DNA of 64,000 nt from Strigamia acuminata (GCA_949358305.1 OX442315.1:16580427-16644426), one strand, 5' to 3'; counted from the stretch's first letter, positions 24,303 to 36,981 are shown. Notes: generated by a model from the letters alone, not told the origin. A program made the numbers and translations.

Positions 24303-24431
24303 GTAAGTATAAGTATAAGTGCACCATGAATCGAAAAAGTTTGGTAACCACTGTTCTAAATATTGAGGATGCATTCTTATGTTTTATTTATTCCCCTCAA
24401 TGCATCTTGTTCTTATTGCCAGTGTACAAGT

Positions 24432-24636
24432 GCTGCATTCGAAACGTCATTAGACTAAATAGCATTTTTATACAATGTATTTAAAATGGTTGACTGAGGG
24501 CTGTCTCGATCTAACTTTAAAAAACGGCGGATGATTTAGTCAGTTTTTAGTCGCAGTGGGCATGCGGCCACACGCACAACATTTGAACAACAAAACATGC
24601 TCAACTGCAATTTTAAAGACATTTTTTGAATGCAGC
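24432..24636. mobile_element. 205-bp GCATTC-family MITE
   Basis: Left end GCTGCATTCGAAACGTCATT; right end TTTTTTGAATGCAGC followed by TA (24637-24638). The left flank is TG rather than TA. The interior has GTCTCGATCTAACTT and AGTGGGCATGCGGCC, both also found on the minus strand at 32080-32312. No coding frame. Confidence 0.8.
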
Positions 24637-24761
24637 TACAGTAACGTGAATCTAGCATTAGTTTTTAGCAAACTGGTTGCAGACACGACTACTGGAAAAG
24701 CAGTGACATCATTAAAGTCGAAAGAAGCGCTGGGGACGAGTATTTGTTTTTGTTTAAACAA

Positions 24762-24947
24762 ATACCGTATTTTACCGATTAAGAGTCGCCCTCGAATAGT
24801 AGCCGCGGCTGAGACATCAAGAATACCGTATTTTTGCTAAAGTACGGTTTTTTTTTCGTATTTACATTAAACAAATGTAACAAACGAAAAACCGAAGTTG
24901 TAATTGCTGACAAAAACGGCAGTTTTGAATAATAAAATACGGTATTT
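24762..24947. mobile_element. CGTATTT-type MITE
   Basis: Left AATACCGTATTTTACCGATT, right AATAAAATACGGTATT, so the ends are inverted. GATTAAGAGTCGCCCTCGAA and AACAAACGAAAAACCGAA are internal landmarks shared with 40322-40596 and 30565-30660. Not assigned to a superfamily. Confidence 0.75.
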
Positions 24948-26274
24948 AATATTCTAAGAGAAGAAGAATGCAGTCTCAGTGATATGGTTTTGAGGTTATG
25001 TCCTCTCTTGAGACTGACCTCGAGGTCGGTTTGTGGAAAAGTATTTCGATGTTGAACCGTTTTGATGGTTGATTCCTTTTTCACAACCTCAAGGGTCAAG
25101 GCATGGATGGATAAACGCAGGTCATATTATTATTGTTATTGGCTTTCTCTTAATACCTGTCTGAATGTGCGTGGAATAAGAAAAAAATGTTCACTGGGAC
25201 TAAATTTTATTAATGGGAGATTTGTTTACAACTCGGGATTTGGGAATTTAATTATTTGTATGTAAAACCATACCGGCGTTTGAAATAAGAGACGATTGCA
25301 AACCAAATCAGTGTTTAGATGGAGGCCTGAGTAGTAAATGGCGTCCAAAATACAATTGAATTTGAAGAGGTGAGTATGGGAAGTGTTCCACGTCCTTTAT
25401 TGAGAGATTTTTCCCTCCTTAATAGACGTGTGCTTTGGAAGTTGTTGGGTACAATTGTGTTACCAGTTGCAACAGAAAAAGTATTCTTCGTTCCTGGGGT
25501 CATTTTGATTTGGAGAGGAAAGGAATGGAGAGGAAAAGAAATGGAAGTTTTAGGTGTTAATGGTTGAGAGAAACTTTTCTTGATTAGGTGTTTGTGTGGG
25601 CGTTGAAAAGACTCCAAATTGTGGTGTATAAGGTGAAAATTTAATTTACATTTCGGGATGTTTTGTGCTTAAAAATAAAAATAAACAAATGCTAACTAAC
25701 CTACAATGATATTAAAGTTTTAACTTTAAATTGTATTATGATTTGCAGGAAGTGCGATAACTGACGCAGTTTAAATTTGATTAGTGTTTTGCCTTATTGG
25801 CATGTGAGATGCCAATAATAGAATTATCCATTTTGTTTTAATCAGCATTCAAACTTAGACGTTAACCCGGCAAGTCTTGTTTCACATGTATTAATGAACC
25901 TATTCTCTGGCTCACTTTAAGAATGCACTCTTTCCCATTGGCCCAGCCTGATTACTCGTAACTGTGGACTGTGTACTACTACCAGGAAAAGTAGTTTTGT
26001 TTTGTTTTTAATTTGTTTGATTATTATAGTAAAATGTTTTTTCAATTCATAAAATATTGTTTTTATTTCAAAATACATGTTTGTTCAGTTTATTGGTTGC
26101 TTTGTCAGGAAAGCAAGCATTATTTGGATTTTTTTATTGGTTGTTTTGTCTGGAGAGCACTCAAAATGTAGTTTGGTCTACTTTTTGGTATCATTACATT
26201 AGTGAAATGGCTGGGCCAATAAGAAAGAGTGCATTCTTATAGTCAGCCAGAGTATAGTGGTCAATTTTAATCAG
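24948..26274. other. Spacer, nothing recognised
   Basis: Short frames only. A GGAGAGGAAAGGAATGGAGA purine tract is at about 25512-25540. Confidence 0.6.
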
Positions 26275-26412
26275 TAGTTGCATTCAAAAAGTCGTGCTGA
26301 TATAAGTGTTATAGGTGTTTGTGTTTTTGTTTCGTGATGTTAAAAGATACAAAAAAAACCACACACACGACACCAAAAACACTTAAAACACGGCTTTTTG
26401 AATGTATAACTA
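26275..26412. mobile_element. 134-bp GCATTC-family foldback element
   Basis: The element is 26277-26410 with TA on both sides. Left GTTGCATTCAAAAAGTCGTG; right GGCTTTTTGAATGTATAAC. Inside, GTGTTATAGGTGTTTGTG faces CACACGACACC and AACACTTAAAACAC, so most of the element folds back. More diverged than 5580-5691. Confidence 0.85.
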
Positions 26413-28249
26413 GTGTTAATAAAAGTTACTTACTATTCACGTTTGTGTGTCAACGACGAAGATCTGGAATTAAATCTTGTCGATGGCGGTACGACTTGTG
26501 ACGACAATAAAATTTTATGATGTGTTCAACTTTATCTATCTATACTGGCGAATCACCTAACTCCAAGGGCCAATAGAAACGTCGGAAAAATCTCTTTTGC
26601 GATTTGAACAATGCTGCAGGAAGGGCTCAACCGCGACGCATTAACAATGCAAATGCAACATCTAACCAACACTACACGCTGGTATCTTGACGCCAAAATC
26701 AAACTGACAAATCTTTGTCTACACACACAGAAAGTGCAACAAATACGTGATTTTTATAGATAATAACAGGTAATGGCATTATTCAGCTGGTGTGCAACAA
26801 ACAATTTTAGACTTTTGTGTTTTCGTGTGCAAAAAATGGAATTTCTTGAATTTTACATAGGATATGGAATATTCAACAAAAGAACTGAAGTAGGCTCAAG
26901 CGTTATGGAAAAACCAGTAGATGGATGGCGAAAAGAAAGGAATAAGCTTAAACCTAAAAGAAATAGCATAATGTGCTTTTTTGTGTGTGGAATATTTCGC
27001 AGTGAACTAGAAGTTACATTATAAAATGTCGGAATAAAGTGAAGAGCGTTAGGATTTATTAGCGTGCGCCGTAACTTCTTGTCGATTTGTTTTCTAATTG
27101 GATGTTCTTTTTTGTACTCGCTACACAAAGGCAGACTTCACAAGTGGGCAAAGTGGAAAGAGAGAATCTGTTGTTGTGGATGAAGGTGCAGTAGCCAATG
27201 TTGACTTGGTCATTAAGAAAGGAAGAGATGTGACCAAAAGAACAAGAACACCAGCTGCGAGGCATTTGCCCGAACCAAACCGAGCTAATTTGCTCCCGTT
27301 TTTCCCCACTTTTTTTCTCTCTCTCTTTCTTTTTCTTATTTCAATTGGTCTATCACGGTTGAGGAAAGGGAGAAATTTAGTTCAAAATGTAGTTAACCAA
27401 CACTTTCGACCATTTTTTCTCGTCGCTGGAAAAAGAAATTTCAATTGAGTTTACACTGGAGAATGTTTTGATTACTTGCAAAAGGAAAAAGAAAAAAGGA
27501 GTTTTTCCATTAAATTGGAGCTAGACTTGGAGTGGCTTTATGTAGTGACTAAGGGGGCACGGCGGTCAGTGAGAGTTGCTTTATGCTTACACAACCACTT
27601 CACCCCTTCGTGCACCGAGACTCAGAGCTAATGAAGCGGCTTGATAACGTGTACTACTAGGCTTGATCCCCCTTAGTACTCTTGGAAATGTCTTTTGCAG
27701 CTGAAAAATCTCCTTGGTGGGATTTAGCTGGGACCAACAATTGTCGCCTTAATGTTCTTGCAAAAATTCCCAAGTCGATGAATCAAATTGAGTAAGTAAT
27801 TAATCCGTTTTACACATTGAGGGGGCAAAAAAGGATTAAGATTAAGACGATAAAATATTGCCGAAAAAGGTAATTTAAAACGTGCGCATTGAATTTTTTA
27901 ATCAAGGAGTCATTAAGACTGTTTATATCTTCCTCTCCTCTGTAAGTGCTCTTAGGGGAGAGTGGGGAAAAAAATCATTAACCATATCCAAATTTTGACT
28001 ATTTTCTGGATCGAGTTAATGTAGCGGAAATGGAAGTAGTTCCAAGTGGGTGCTCTTTAATGTGACTAAGACTGAGTGTTTTTATTCTCGTGTATGAAAA
28101 GGGGAACGAACTTCTATTGATATATCAATGAAATATCGAATTGTTGGTATTTGTTTATGTTTGTTGTTGCTAGATTTGTGAGAAAATTGTTGCTCTAAGC
28201 GGAAGATGGAAGAACCAAAAAAGGAATATAGTATGCATAAAATAAATAT
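26413..28249. other. Spacer; possible small inverted-repeat element 27543-27680
   Basis: GTGACTAAGGGGGCACGG (about 27545) and CTTGATCCCCCTTAGTAC (about 27662) are weakly inverted and enclose a GC-richer stretch. The match is short, so I do not call an element. No gene seen. Confidence 0.5.
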
Positions 28250-28505
28250 ATAGATTAACACGAGAATCTCGTGTAAAAGCTCGGTTTGACCCTCGTGGCA
28301 CGACAAAAATAGCAGGACTTCTGGAGGGCGTCTTAAGGTCGTGCCATGAGGTTTATCGTGTTTATCGTGTTTTCAGGCAATTTTTGGACACAAGAATCTT
28401 GTGTTAATGTTTAAGATATTTTCCTAGCACAAGTTACATTCGAGAATGCCAACGCGTGTTAACAGATAGTGCTAATTCTCGTGTTGTGTGATGCCTTATA
28501 CTGTA
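28250..28505. repeat. Cluster of ACACGAG palindromes
   Basis: TTAACACGAGAATCTCGTGT (about 28256) is itself a palindrome. Variants recur as CACAAGAATCTTGTGTTAA (about 28389) and CTAATTCTCGTGTTGTG (about 28472). GTCGTGCCATGAGG and CCTCGTGGCACGAC are also inverted to each other. Probably a foldback element with worn ends. Confidence 0.6.
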
Positions 28506-28534
28506 TTTCTATGAATTAAAGTTGCCTTCTCGCA

Positions 28535-29185
28535 GCAAAAAATCACTATTTGAAATACAAATTGCCCTCGATTATAAGTTGCGGCTAATATTAGAAGAAA
28601 TTCACAAAAGCAAAATTTATTTAGGTATTTAGGCTGTATAAATATAATAAAATAAAAATTTATACAGTATTACCTCGCTTGAAGCGGAATGCCGCTAGAG
28701 CACGGTTTGACCAGACTGCTGGTAAAGCCAGTTTCTACTGGCATTTTTACCAGCATTTTAGTGGCATTCTTAAGTGAAATTTCCAAAAGTTAGTAATTTC
28801 ACTTATACTGTAGTAGCACGCTACTTAAAGCAGGGTAAAACGCTAATAAAAACAGCACCAATATGGCAATTTTGAACAATATGTAGACAAAATTGCTACA
28901 TTGGCGCTCTGAACCTGTGTCAGACAAGGCTATAGAAGTATTATCACCTGTTGATGTCTGATGTTTCACCTAAGTTAGTGGCATAACACGAAATTACTCA
29001 CAATTTCAATTGCCAGCATAGAGTGAGGGTCCAGTTTTTTTGAACACGATTGTACGTAACGTACGCATCGTATACTATTTCAATTAACGTTCGCCCTCGA
29101 TTAGAAGTCGCTCTTGATTATAGATTGTGGAAAAAAATTGCGTTTGCAGTTATGAATCGTGACTTTTAATCGAATAAATACGGTA
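28535..29185. mobile_element. Decayed CGTATTT-type elements with nested insert
   Basis: TTGCCCTCGATTATAAGTTG (28561) and TTCGCCCTCGATTAGAAGTC (29090), then CTTTTAATCGAATAAATACG (29163), are ends of the family at 24762 and 40322. Between them 28668-28845 has two inverted segments, TTACCTCGCTTGAAGCGG and TACTTAAAGCAGGGTAA, suggesting a second element inside. Boundaries are approximate. Confidence 0.5.
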
Positions 29186-30544
29186 TACACTCTCGCTTAG
29201 CATCGAAAACGTTTTGAGTTTACGTTTAATATTTTAGCACATTGTTGAATATTGTCACCACTTGATGATTGGAATGAAACAACAATTGTAGTAGTTGGGT
29301 ATCTTTGTTTGCAACCGGCTGCGACCAGTTGCAAATTTTAGATGAAAAACAAGGGAATTCTGGGTAGACAAAATTTATTCAGAGTCTGAAACAATTAAAT
29401 TTTTCCGTGCGGGGCCGGAAACAATTCGTTTCCACTTGCAAGGGTGATTCAGAGTATAAACAATATTTTTATGAATACCACCCTTGGCAGGAAACTTAAG
29501 ACTTTGATTCCTGTTACCATTCCACGGACGGAATGTGTTATGAGTACTAGGCTTAAGCAGGGGTCATATTTGAACATTGATTTCAATCCTTTGTTATTTC
29601 TGTGTAAAATTGAATTTTATTTGTTATTGTAGTATGGCAATGCCCCAGTGGCAAAACATAAACAACATTGCACAATGTGTGTAAAATGTCGAGAGAATTT
29701 CCTGTTTCCTGTTTCGACGAAAAGGAAGAAGGAAAAAAAAGAATCGAAATGAAATAAATCTTTTCCACGCGATAAAACTTGATTTCAGTAATTGATTACG
29801 AGCCCTTAACTTTGCTTTTGCCCAACCAGGTTTTGATGAAAGGTGTTTGTGCTTCATGTCGAGTGATTCTCCAATTGAGGTGGGCGTAACTTCCTCGTCG
29901 TCCATTGCACCCCACTGCGTTCCGTTTCTGTTCCTGTCATTTCCAGAACTTTTCCAAGCTTTTACTTTTACTTTTCCCTTTCAATTCTACTGCCAATCTG
30001 ATTACAACAGCCAGCCCTGAAGACTTCTTTAATTGCAGCTACCGCGCGCCGGTCGGCCATTATCGCCTTATTCTAACTGACCTGAGTTAAATCAGTTCAC
30101 GCCCTCTTTCTTTGAGTGCTTGTATGTTCACTCGTCTCCTTCTCATATAAAAATAAAGGATTCTACATCGCCCTTGGTCACCATCGTCCAGTCAGAGTGG
30201 ATTGCAAGCCCTCGGGTCATTGGAACACACACGATTTTGAATGGATGACTTCTGCTCTTTTCCTCCTTCTCGAGTCTTTCACCTAACATGAAAGCAATGA
30301 GAGGGCACAGACACTGCAAATTCACCTTTTTTCACACCCTTTCTGCAATACAAATAAAATGGGATTTTCATTTACTTAGAATGGTGGCTGCGAAACACGC
30401 ACACACAGATTCTGCTCTTTTTCGCAGTCATTTTTGAGGCCTTAATCAAAAAATAAGTTTTTGGGGCTGCGAGAACCAATAATCCATATGGGAATTTGAA
30501 ATTATATTGCAATGTATTGCCGCGTCTTTTGAAATGCATTGGGT
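29186..30544. other. Spacer, nothing recognised
   Basis: GC-richer at 29800-30300. TTCTTTAATTGCAG at about 30040 looks like a splice acceptor, but the frame after it closes within 20 codons. No gene called. Confidence 0.55.
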
Positions 30545-30564
30545 TGGGCGAGAATACATTATAC

Positions 30565-30660
30565 AAATGTAACAAACGAAAAACCGAAATTGTAATTGCT
30601 GACAAAAATGGCAGTTTTGAATAAGAGTTGCGGCTCTTAATCGATAAAATATGGTACTTA
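30565..30660. mobile_element. Half of a CGTATTT-type MITE
   Basis: AACAAACGAAAAACCGAAAT, TGTAATTGCTGACAAAAA and GGCTCTTAATCGATAAAATA follow the same order as the reverse complement of 40322-40420. The left half is absent. Confidence 0.7.
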
Positions 30661-30678
30661 ATTCTGCAAAATGCTATA

Positions 30679-30778
30679 CAGTCGAAACTCTTTATAGCGA
30701 ATCGCGATATAACAAATTATCGATATAACGAATCGATTTTTTGGGTCCCTTGCGATTCGTTATAAAGAGTTTTGACTT
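30679..30778. mobile_element. ~100-bp pogo/Tigger-like MITE
   Basis: Left CAGTCGAAACTCTTTATAGC after TA (30677-30678); right CGTTATAAAGAGTTTTGACT. CAGT(C/T)GAAAC...TTATAACGAAT termini are typical of pogo-type Tc1/mariner elements. Inside is a second inverted pair around CGATATAAC. The right TA is lost. Confidence 0.75.
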
Positions 30779-32079
30779 CATGCATTTTGGATTGCACTAA
30801 GTGAGAAGCAATACGTTGTAAAATATATTTTTGAAGCATGCAGGAAATCTTCCCTGGAACACGTGGTCAGATCGAATGTCGACAAAAAAGAGAAAGGAAT
30901 TGAGAATTGAGGAAGAAATTAGCAGATAATTAATGAGCAAGGCACTTAAGCTGATGTAAGTATGCTTTCTAGACGCGAGAAAACAAGAAAAGGAAAGCTC
31001 CGTCCGTCCGGGGTTTTAGGAATTGCACTAATGTGTTGCAGACGAGCCAACCGTGCTGCTAAAACGTGCGCTTTGTGTGCAGATGGAGAGTGAGTGCAAG
31101 TACACCAAGTCTGTTGAGGAAATGCTTACAACATCAACGGAATGACGCTATTAATTACCATACGGCGGCCTTTAACAAGAAGAAAAGAGTTGAATGTATG
31201 CGGTATTAAACATTTGGTTCGTTTAGGGTTGGAAAAACAAAGTCATTAAAGGAAGAATTCGATCACTTCGTGTTACGGAATCAATAACGTTGGGGGTTGG
31301 TCGGGATCAAAACTGTCTTAAGCTGTTAGCGAAATGGAAGCTGTTGAACGTTGATTGTCGATTGATTTCAACATCATCTCGAGTGGATCTTAATGAAAAA
31401 TACCAGAAAGAAGGAACACAAACCGTCAAGTGACATCTGATTACATTTTTAAAAACATTTTTATATATATATTTTTTTTTTTCGTGAAATAAATAAGAAA
31501 AAAATATTTTGTTTGTTAAAAAGTTTTTTTTTTGGAAGTTTTATATAAAAATAAAAAATTAAAAGTATATAATTTTTTTTTTTGGTGTGTGATAAAGTTC
31601 TTTTTATGAGGGTGGAATAATTATGAAGGCAATTCATTTCGAGCCATCGTTAAGTAGATTTTTTCCTTTCTTGAGAGAGGGAGAGGAGTCAAAGCTGATC
31701 GGCTGAAAGTGTGGAGCAGTTTGCTCATTTCTTGGATGATGGAGAGCTCGAGTAATGTCGCCGCGTGGTCTCTCGGTGAATATCAGGCGCGTGTAATGAC
31801 TCGATGCCCTCGGCACTCACCACTCGCACACACTTGGCCCTGGTGATTCTCACGGGGAAAATATTTCTCCATATCACAAAGAAGCTCCTATTTCTACACT
31901 TGCTTACACTCCACTCATTACTAGATAAATAAAACAACCATTTTGAGTTTCTTTTCTTTTTCTTTTTCTTTTTATGGTGTCAACAAAAATAATTCTGACT
32001 TCATACAAAAGGGTACTGTGGTACATCATTACCGAAATAACAAAAGACAATTAAATTGCAGAGAAAATGAGGCAAAACA
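30779..32079. other. Spacer, nothing recognised
   Basis: 31430-31620 is very T/A-rich low-complexity sequence. No gene seen. Confidence 0.6.
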
Positions 32080-32312
32080 CATGTTTTTTGACATGTCTTG
32101 TTGTTTAAATGTTGTGCGCATGCCCACTGCAACTGAAACAGACTGATGCGTTAGTCATTCCTGGCCACGAAACAGGGATTCCTGAAGCGCCTGCAGTTTG
32201 TAAGTGTGCAGACTGAATCGGCCACCATTTTTTGAAGTTAGATCGAGATAACGCTTGGTTTGTTTAAAAATGCTGTTTAGTCTGAATGACTTAATGGATG
32301 TGTCTACTGCAT
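32080..32312 (-). mobile_element. Relic of the 24432 MITE, minus strand, with internal insert
   Basis: Read on the minus strand it gives GTCATTCAGACTAAACAGCA, TCTCGATCTAACTTC, AGTGGGCATGCGCACAACAT and AACAACAAGACATG, in the same order as 24432-24636. It carries extra sequence in the middle. The GCATTC termini are lost. Confidence 0.7.
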
Positions 32313-33193
32313 CGTGACAGATGGCGTTCATTTGTTTGAATTGTCGTTGTAACATATTTTGATGGATAACGTGGTTCAGTTAAATTTACAGCTACAAAGT
32401 GCACATCGAATTTATACTTGGAATTTATATTTTATGGTTTTTTTTTGCTTTTTTGATTCGAGATTTTACAAATAAGATAAAGAAAAATAGAAACTTTTCT
32501 GTTGAACATTTTCCTTTTAGGAAGAGTTGAAAGTTGCTCGGAAGTTGTTGGCTGGAGACACTTTTTTTTTTTGAAATTATTTTTACAGCTTTTTCCAAGG
32601 GCTGCAATTTATGGGCTGATGCCATTCTCACGAGAAATCTTGAAAGGGAAGGGGAAGGATGAGGAAGCGCAGAGAAACGATAGGATAGAAACGCTTTATC
32701 ATCATCATTTGCTGATGCTTGCACACTCCATATCTCGACATTCGCAATTGCTAATTGCTTACAAAGATGATTCGAGTTCCCCTTTAACCCTATTGCTTCG
32801 TCGTTGTTGTTGGGTCGTGAGTCGATCCTTCTGCCCAGTTCGAATTATTTTCATTTTGCTAGTGCTCGCTTCTTCAACAGTTGCACTTGTTCCTTGTAAT
32901 CGAGTTGTTGTTCTTCCGTTATAAGCTCGGTTCACACTAGCAAGAAAGAACGCAAGCAAGCATGCGTAACCTTGTTGTTCACACACTGCAAGAATGTTTA
33001 TTGGTACGAGCCAATCAGGATCGATCACCAACTCTGTCTCACTTTAAAAGGCATCCATTTTGTTTGAATTTGCAATTGCTTCCATCTTTTACTTGTAGAG
33101 GAGGTTGTATAAAATGTGAGTTGTGGAAATAAAGAAATAGGAAGGGAAAGAAATCAAGAGGAAGAAAAAGAACGTTTTTTGGTTATGGATGAC
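32313..33193. other. Spacer; lone Harbinger-like end at 32930
   Basis: AAGCTCGGTTCACACTAGC near 32926-32945 resembles a PIF/Harbinger terminus, but no partner end was found. No gene. Confidence 0.5.
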
Positions 33194-33547
33194 TATACTC
33201 TGTCTCCATACAACGTTGTCCTAATTCAAGCCGTATTACTGGTGTAGTGGCACAAAAAAGTAGCCTAAAACAACCAATAAAAAAGTAAACCTTTGTTCAC
33301 CTGCCAAAAGAAACCATGCTGACATCGTTTGATTGATTAAAAAGAAAAAAAAGCTTATTTTAGCAAATAAAATAAATATTTTAGTACCAGTAAAATAAAA
33401 TACATCCTTCTAATCACATTTTACACTAAAATTCATTGAAAATAAACAGAACTACTTTTCTGCGTAGTAGAGCACAATTCCACAGTTAGGCGTAGTCCGG
33501 CTCAACCAATTTGGAAATAGGACAACGTTGTATCGGGACAGAGTATA
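33194..33547. mobile_element. 350-bp TA-flanked MITE
   Basis: The element is 33196-33545 with TA on both sides. Left TACTCTGTCTCCATACAACG; right, reverse-complemented, TACTCTGTCCCGATACAACG. Both continue TTGTCCTA. About 28 bp of inverted repeat, AT-rich interior, no coding frame. Likely Tc1/mariner-type by its TA flank. Confidence 0.85.
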
Positions 33548-33596
33548 GTTATGAGATGACTGGCTAGTGAATAAGTATCAATGAAAAAATTCAATG

Positions 33597-33663
33597 CGCT
33601 AAGGATGAAGTGGGTTGCCTTTCTGAAAAGTGTGTCGTAATGTTAAAAAGTTTGAGAACCGCT
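33597..33663 (-). mobile_element. hAT-like terminus, decayed
   Basis: GATGAAGTGGG, AAAAAGTTTGAGAACCGCTG matches the right end of 4548-4835 (GATGAAGTGGGGC...AAAAAGTTTGGGAACCCCTG). The other end is not present. Confidence 0.65.
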
Positions 33664-35646
33664 GGTTTAATGTATCGGATATTGAATGTCGTATATTGCA
33701 TTATTGGATATTGCACGTCGTAAGCTTATGTGCTCGTTTTGGTTCAGATTTCTGGACTTGCTGGAATCTTTCTTTTTTGTGAAGTAGGCAAAAACATTGC
33801 AAAAAGCAAGCAAGCTTGCTTTGTATTTTAGTCTGTCCGATTGCTTTAATGGTTTCGCTCAAATTTGTTGTCGGAAATTCGGCATGGTCTGGCAATTCAG
33901 TAAATAACAGTCCATTAAATGGTTTCTTATAACTTTTCCATTTTGTTGATGCTAAAGTCGATGTTTTCTATTCTTGTGTGTATTCAGTTAATGTGTACTC
34001 TACTTAGAACTTCTCTCAATTTGGTTGTTTGTTGGCCAATATTGTGAGGAAATCTCATGTATGGATTGATGCCACACCGAACCGATCCCCGAGTGGTTTT
34101 TATGTAAGAAAATCTTTGTCGGGGACATGGGATACTTACATCTGCAGCAGCAGTTGTGAGTTTTCACCAAAGTCTTTGATGTTGATGTGCGTCATTCTTA
34201 AATAGAGGCGATTTTGTAATTTTGCAATTACATCATGTGCTGTCATCAATCGTAGCATAATTGCGAAAATGGCGAAAATACAATCAGAAAATCAAGAAAA
34301 ACGTAATTTTTGCGATTTTGTTGTTGTTATTGCTATTGTTTATGTTGTACCACGTTTTACGGTTGATTAGGCCTATTTTCAAAATATTTGAATCGCACTA
34401 ATGCAAAATTCTACGATTTAATTTGATTCCATCAAAAATGATTGATTTAATGACAATACAAAATCACAAAATTACGGAATCGAACATTTAATGTAACCCC
34501 TTACTGTACATTTAGCTATTTTGTTTGCACGTCCCCATTTTATTTTGTTGTGTACTCTAAGATTAAATGTCGTTTTATTACGTGGTCTGTAGATAACTTC
34601 TACGACTTTGGCTCTTCTTTTCCAACAGGGTGTTTCTTTTTCCATTGTTTTGTTTCATTGTTCTCTTCGTTTTCATAAACTTTTGGCTATTATTCTGCAA
34701 TTTCCAGGCCCAACCTCTCTCGACAGTTTGGTATACGAAGATGTATCTAAGGGAGATGCAGTTGACCCCACGTTGGAACTGCTTAAATTTCTCCCCTTTA
34801 GTTCCCTATTCTTGCCCCATTCACACACCGCTCAAAGGTTGAAACGGAAGAATGGGCAATGTTTTTGCTACTCACTCAGCCGGCTTGCTGGGCTCTACAC
34901 ACCGAATATTATATCGAAAAGACGAAAATGGATACAATGACCTTTGTGGCCGCCAGATCGTCACTCAGAAATGGCGAAGAGAGGGTCGGGAAGACCATTT
35001 GGCCATATAAATGGTTGAAGATGTCTTTTACATGCGTAAAAAATAGGGTTGAAAAAAATTGATGAAAAATTCTATTGTAGAGCGAGATGGGGGAAAGAAG
35101 GGGAATGTTTAAAAATAATTTGGCAGGCGATATTGGTTTAGCTTGGTTCGTATGCAGAAGACATCATCTCGTGCGCTCTCGGGGCTATGTTCAAATTTAT
35201 GCGTCCGCAGGAATGCCGTTGATTAATATTAATGATGAACGAGAAGTAAATACACTCATCACCTTAACGCCCGTGAATCAGAATTGCAGCTGGGCCGTTC
35301 CCAAGAGGACATTGTGCTTGCCGCTGGCTCGAAATGACCGAGTTTGAACATGTATTGAATTGTTGCTTAATGGAATTAGGCATGGTCTAGGGCTGAGTTA
35401 GTTGGCTGGCGAAAATGTAAAAATTGGGCGGAAATAAGGGTGAATTTATTTGTTTGTTGTTAAAAATGTTGTTTACTTTACGTGATATTTTGCAATGTGC
35501 ATGCAAAAATATTCGGTTGGTTTCATCGATTTTTAGCTGACTAAATGGGCCCAGACGCCCCAAAGGTTTTTGGACCCAGGTTGTCCATTTTTATTGAAAA
35601 GATAATTAATTTTTGCAATAAATAAGTGAAGTTTTTTATTAAATAG
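33664..35646. other. Spacer with one weak candidate exon
   Basis: From 34708, after TTCTGCAATTTCCAG, one frame stays open to 34940. No good donor follows and the residues are not recognised. No other structure seen. Confidence 0.45.
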
Positions 35647-35925
35647 TTTAAAAATTAAACTTTTGGTCTAAACTTTTATTTTTTATCTGTAAAATGGAAT
35701 TTTGTTGCTTGAATGGTCTAAAAATTTACGTTTTGGGTCTAAAACGTTGTTTTTTTTATCTAAAAAGTGAATTTTGTTTGCTTAAATGGTCTAAGAATTA
35801 AAGTTTTGGGTCTAAACTTTTATTTTTTATCTATAAAGGGAATTTTGTTGCTTGGATAGTCTAAAAATTTACGTTTTGGGTCTTAAACGTTGCTTTTTTC
35901 ATCTAAAAAGTGTATTTTTTTTGAA
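35647..35925. repeat. ~68-bp tandem repeat with A-B-A-B higher order
   Basis: Four units, each starting CTAA(A/G)AATT. Units 1 and 3 share TCTAAACTTTTATTTTTTAT. Units 2 and 4 share TTTACGTTTTGGGTCT and AAACGTTG. The basic unit therefore diverged into two types, and the pair was then duplicated. The array ends at GAACCGGTT; a similar GTAACCGGTT occurs at 48950. Confidence 0.8.
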
Positions 35926-36676
35926 CCGGTTGTAGTTGTGTACCCCTACCTAGGGACCCCAGAGGTTATTAATCCAGAAGTATCTGACGAAACAAACGAA
36001 ACGAAAAAAAACTTGAGGTTGAAGAAGTGCTGAAGTCATGTGTTTGCATAGTTTGAAGGGATAAAAGCGTCTTGTTTGATGTGTCACATCCATGATGGGT
36101 TTGTCAACAGTTGCTGTGCAAGCGGGTGTTCGCGGGCAGCCACGACATCACCGCAACAGCCTGTCACTTAAAGGAAAAGATGGGAGAAATGGCACGTGAG
36201 AATGTGTTTGCCATTTGGATTTCACTTCTCGAAGCGAACGATTAAAGTGAGAAGCCAAAAATGGCACCTCTAAACGGCGAGTCCGAGGCCGAGCTACCTC
36301 ACTCACTACCTGGGTAAATGAGGTGCGCAATGCAACACTCTTTTTTAACCACCACATTGGATTTCAGCTGCGCCTCGCTAAGGTAATGAGATTTCACCCG
36401 CTGACGGTCGAAAGGAAAAGGAACAAAGTAAAAAAAAAAGTGGAAGAGGGGGGTCTTATCAGGCACAGTCTCATCCTTTGCAATCAAGGGATACTGTACG
36501 CGGTTGTTTACTGGCAAAATGATGGATTACCGCTCATTAAATGGGAAAACGGGCACAATACGTGTCACTGTCAATGTAATAATGAAAAAAGTGGATTTTT
36601 TGGAGGATTTTATCTAATTGACATGTTGTAATAGGAAGATGAATGAAATTGGTAATTTTAGTATAGCTCTCACGCT
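35926..36676. other. Spacer, GC-richer around 36090-36400
   Basis: No open frame is convincing; the patch has many CG dinucleotides and could be regulatory. Confidence 0.5.
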
Positions 36677-36981
36677 GTATACTTTACAACACGGGTCTAA
36701 ATTGACCAAAACGACTGAATTTAATATCAAAATTGAACAAAACGACTAAAATAAATGTCTAAATTGAACAAAACGACTGAATTTAATATCAAAATTGAAC
36801 AAAACGACTAAAATAAATGTCTAAATTGAACAAAACGTCTAAAATAAATGTTTAAATTTAATAAAACGTCTAAAATAAATGTCTAAATTGAACAAAACGT
36901 CTAAAATAAATGTGTAAATTGAATAAAATGTCCAAAATAAATCACAAAATTGATTAGGAACACTAAAACAAATGTTTAAAT
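36677..36981. repeat. 31-bp satellite, locus A
   Basis: After the lead-in ACTTTACAACACGGGT, nine units of exactly 31 bp run from 36697 to 36975, then break off at TTTAAAT where the composite block starts. Unit core: CTAAATTGAACAAAACGAC. The first four units alternate between two types (ending GAATTTAATAT or AAAATAAATGT), a dimer order. Later units are all the second type. The lead-in and the closing sequence after 37870 are shared with the satellite at 47327. Confidence 0.9.

Noticed and set aside
27543-27680. Possible MITE with CTAAGGGGG ends
   Set aside because: Inverted match of only about 10-12 bases with no target duplication.
36697-36981. 31-bp repeats resembling a CRISPR array
   Set aside because: Units are contiguous with no unique spacers, and the setting is an animal genome.
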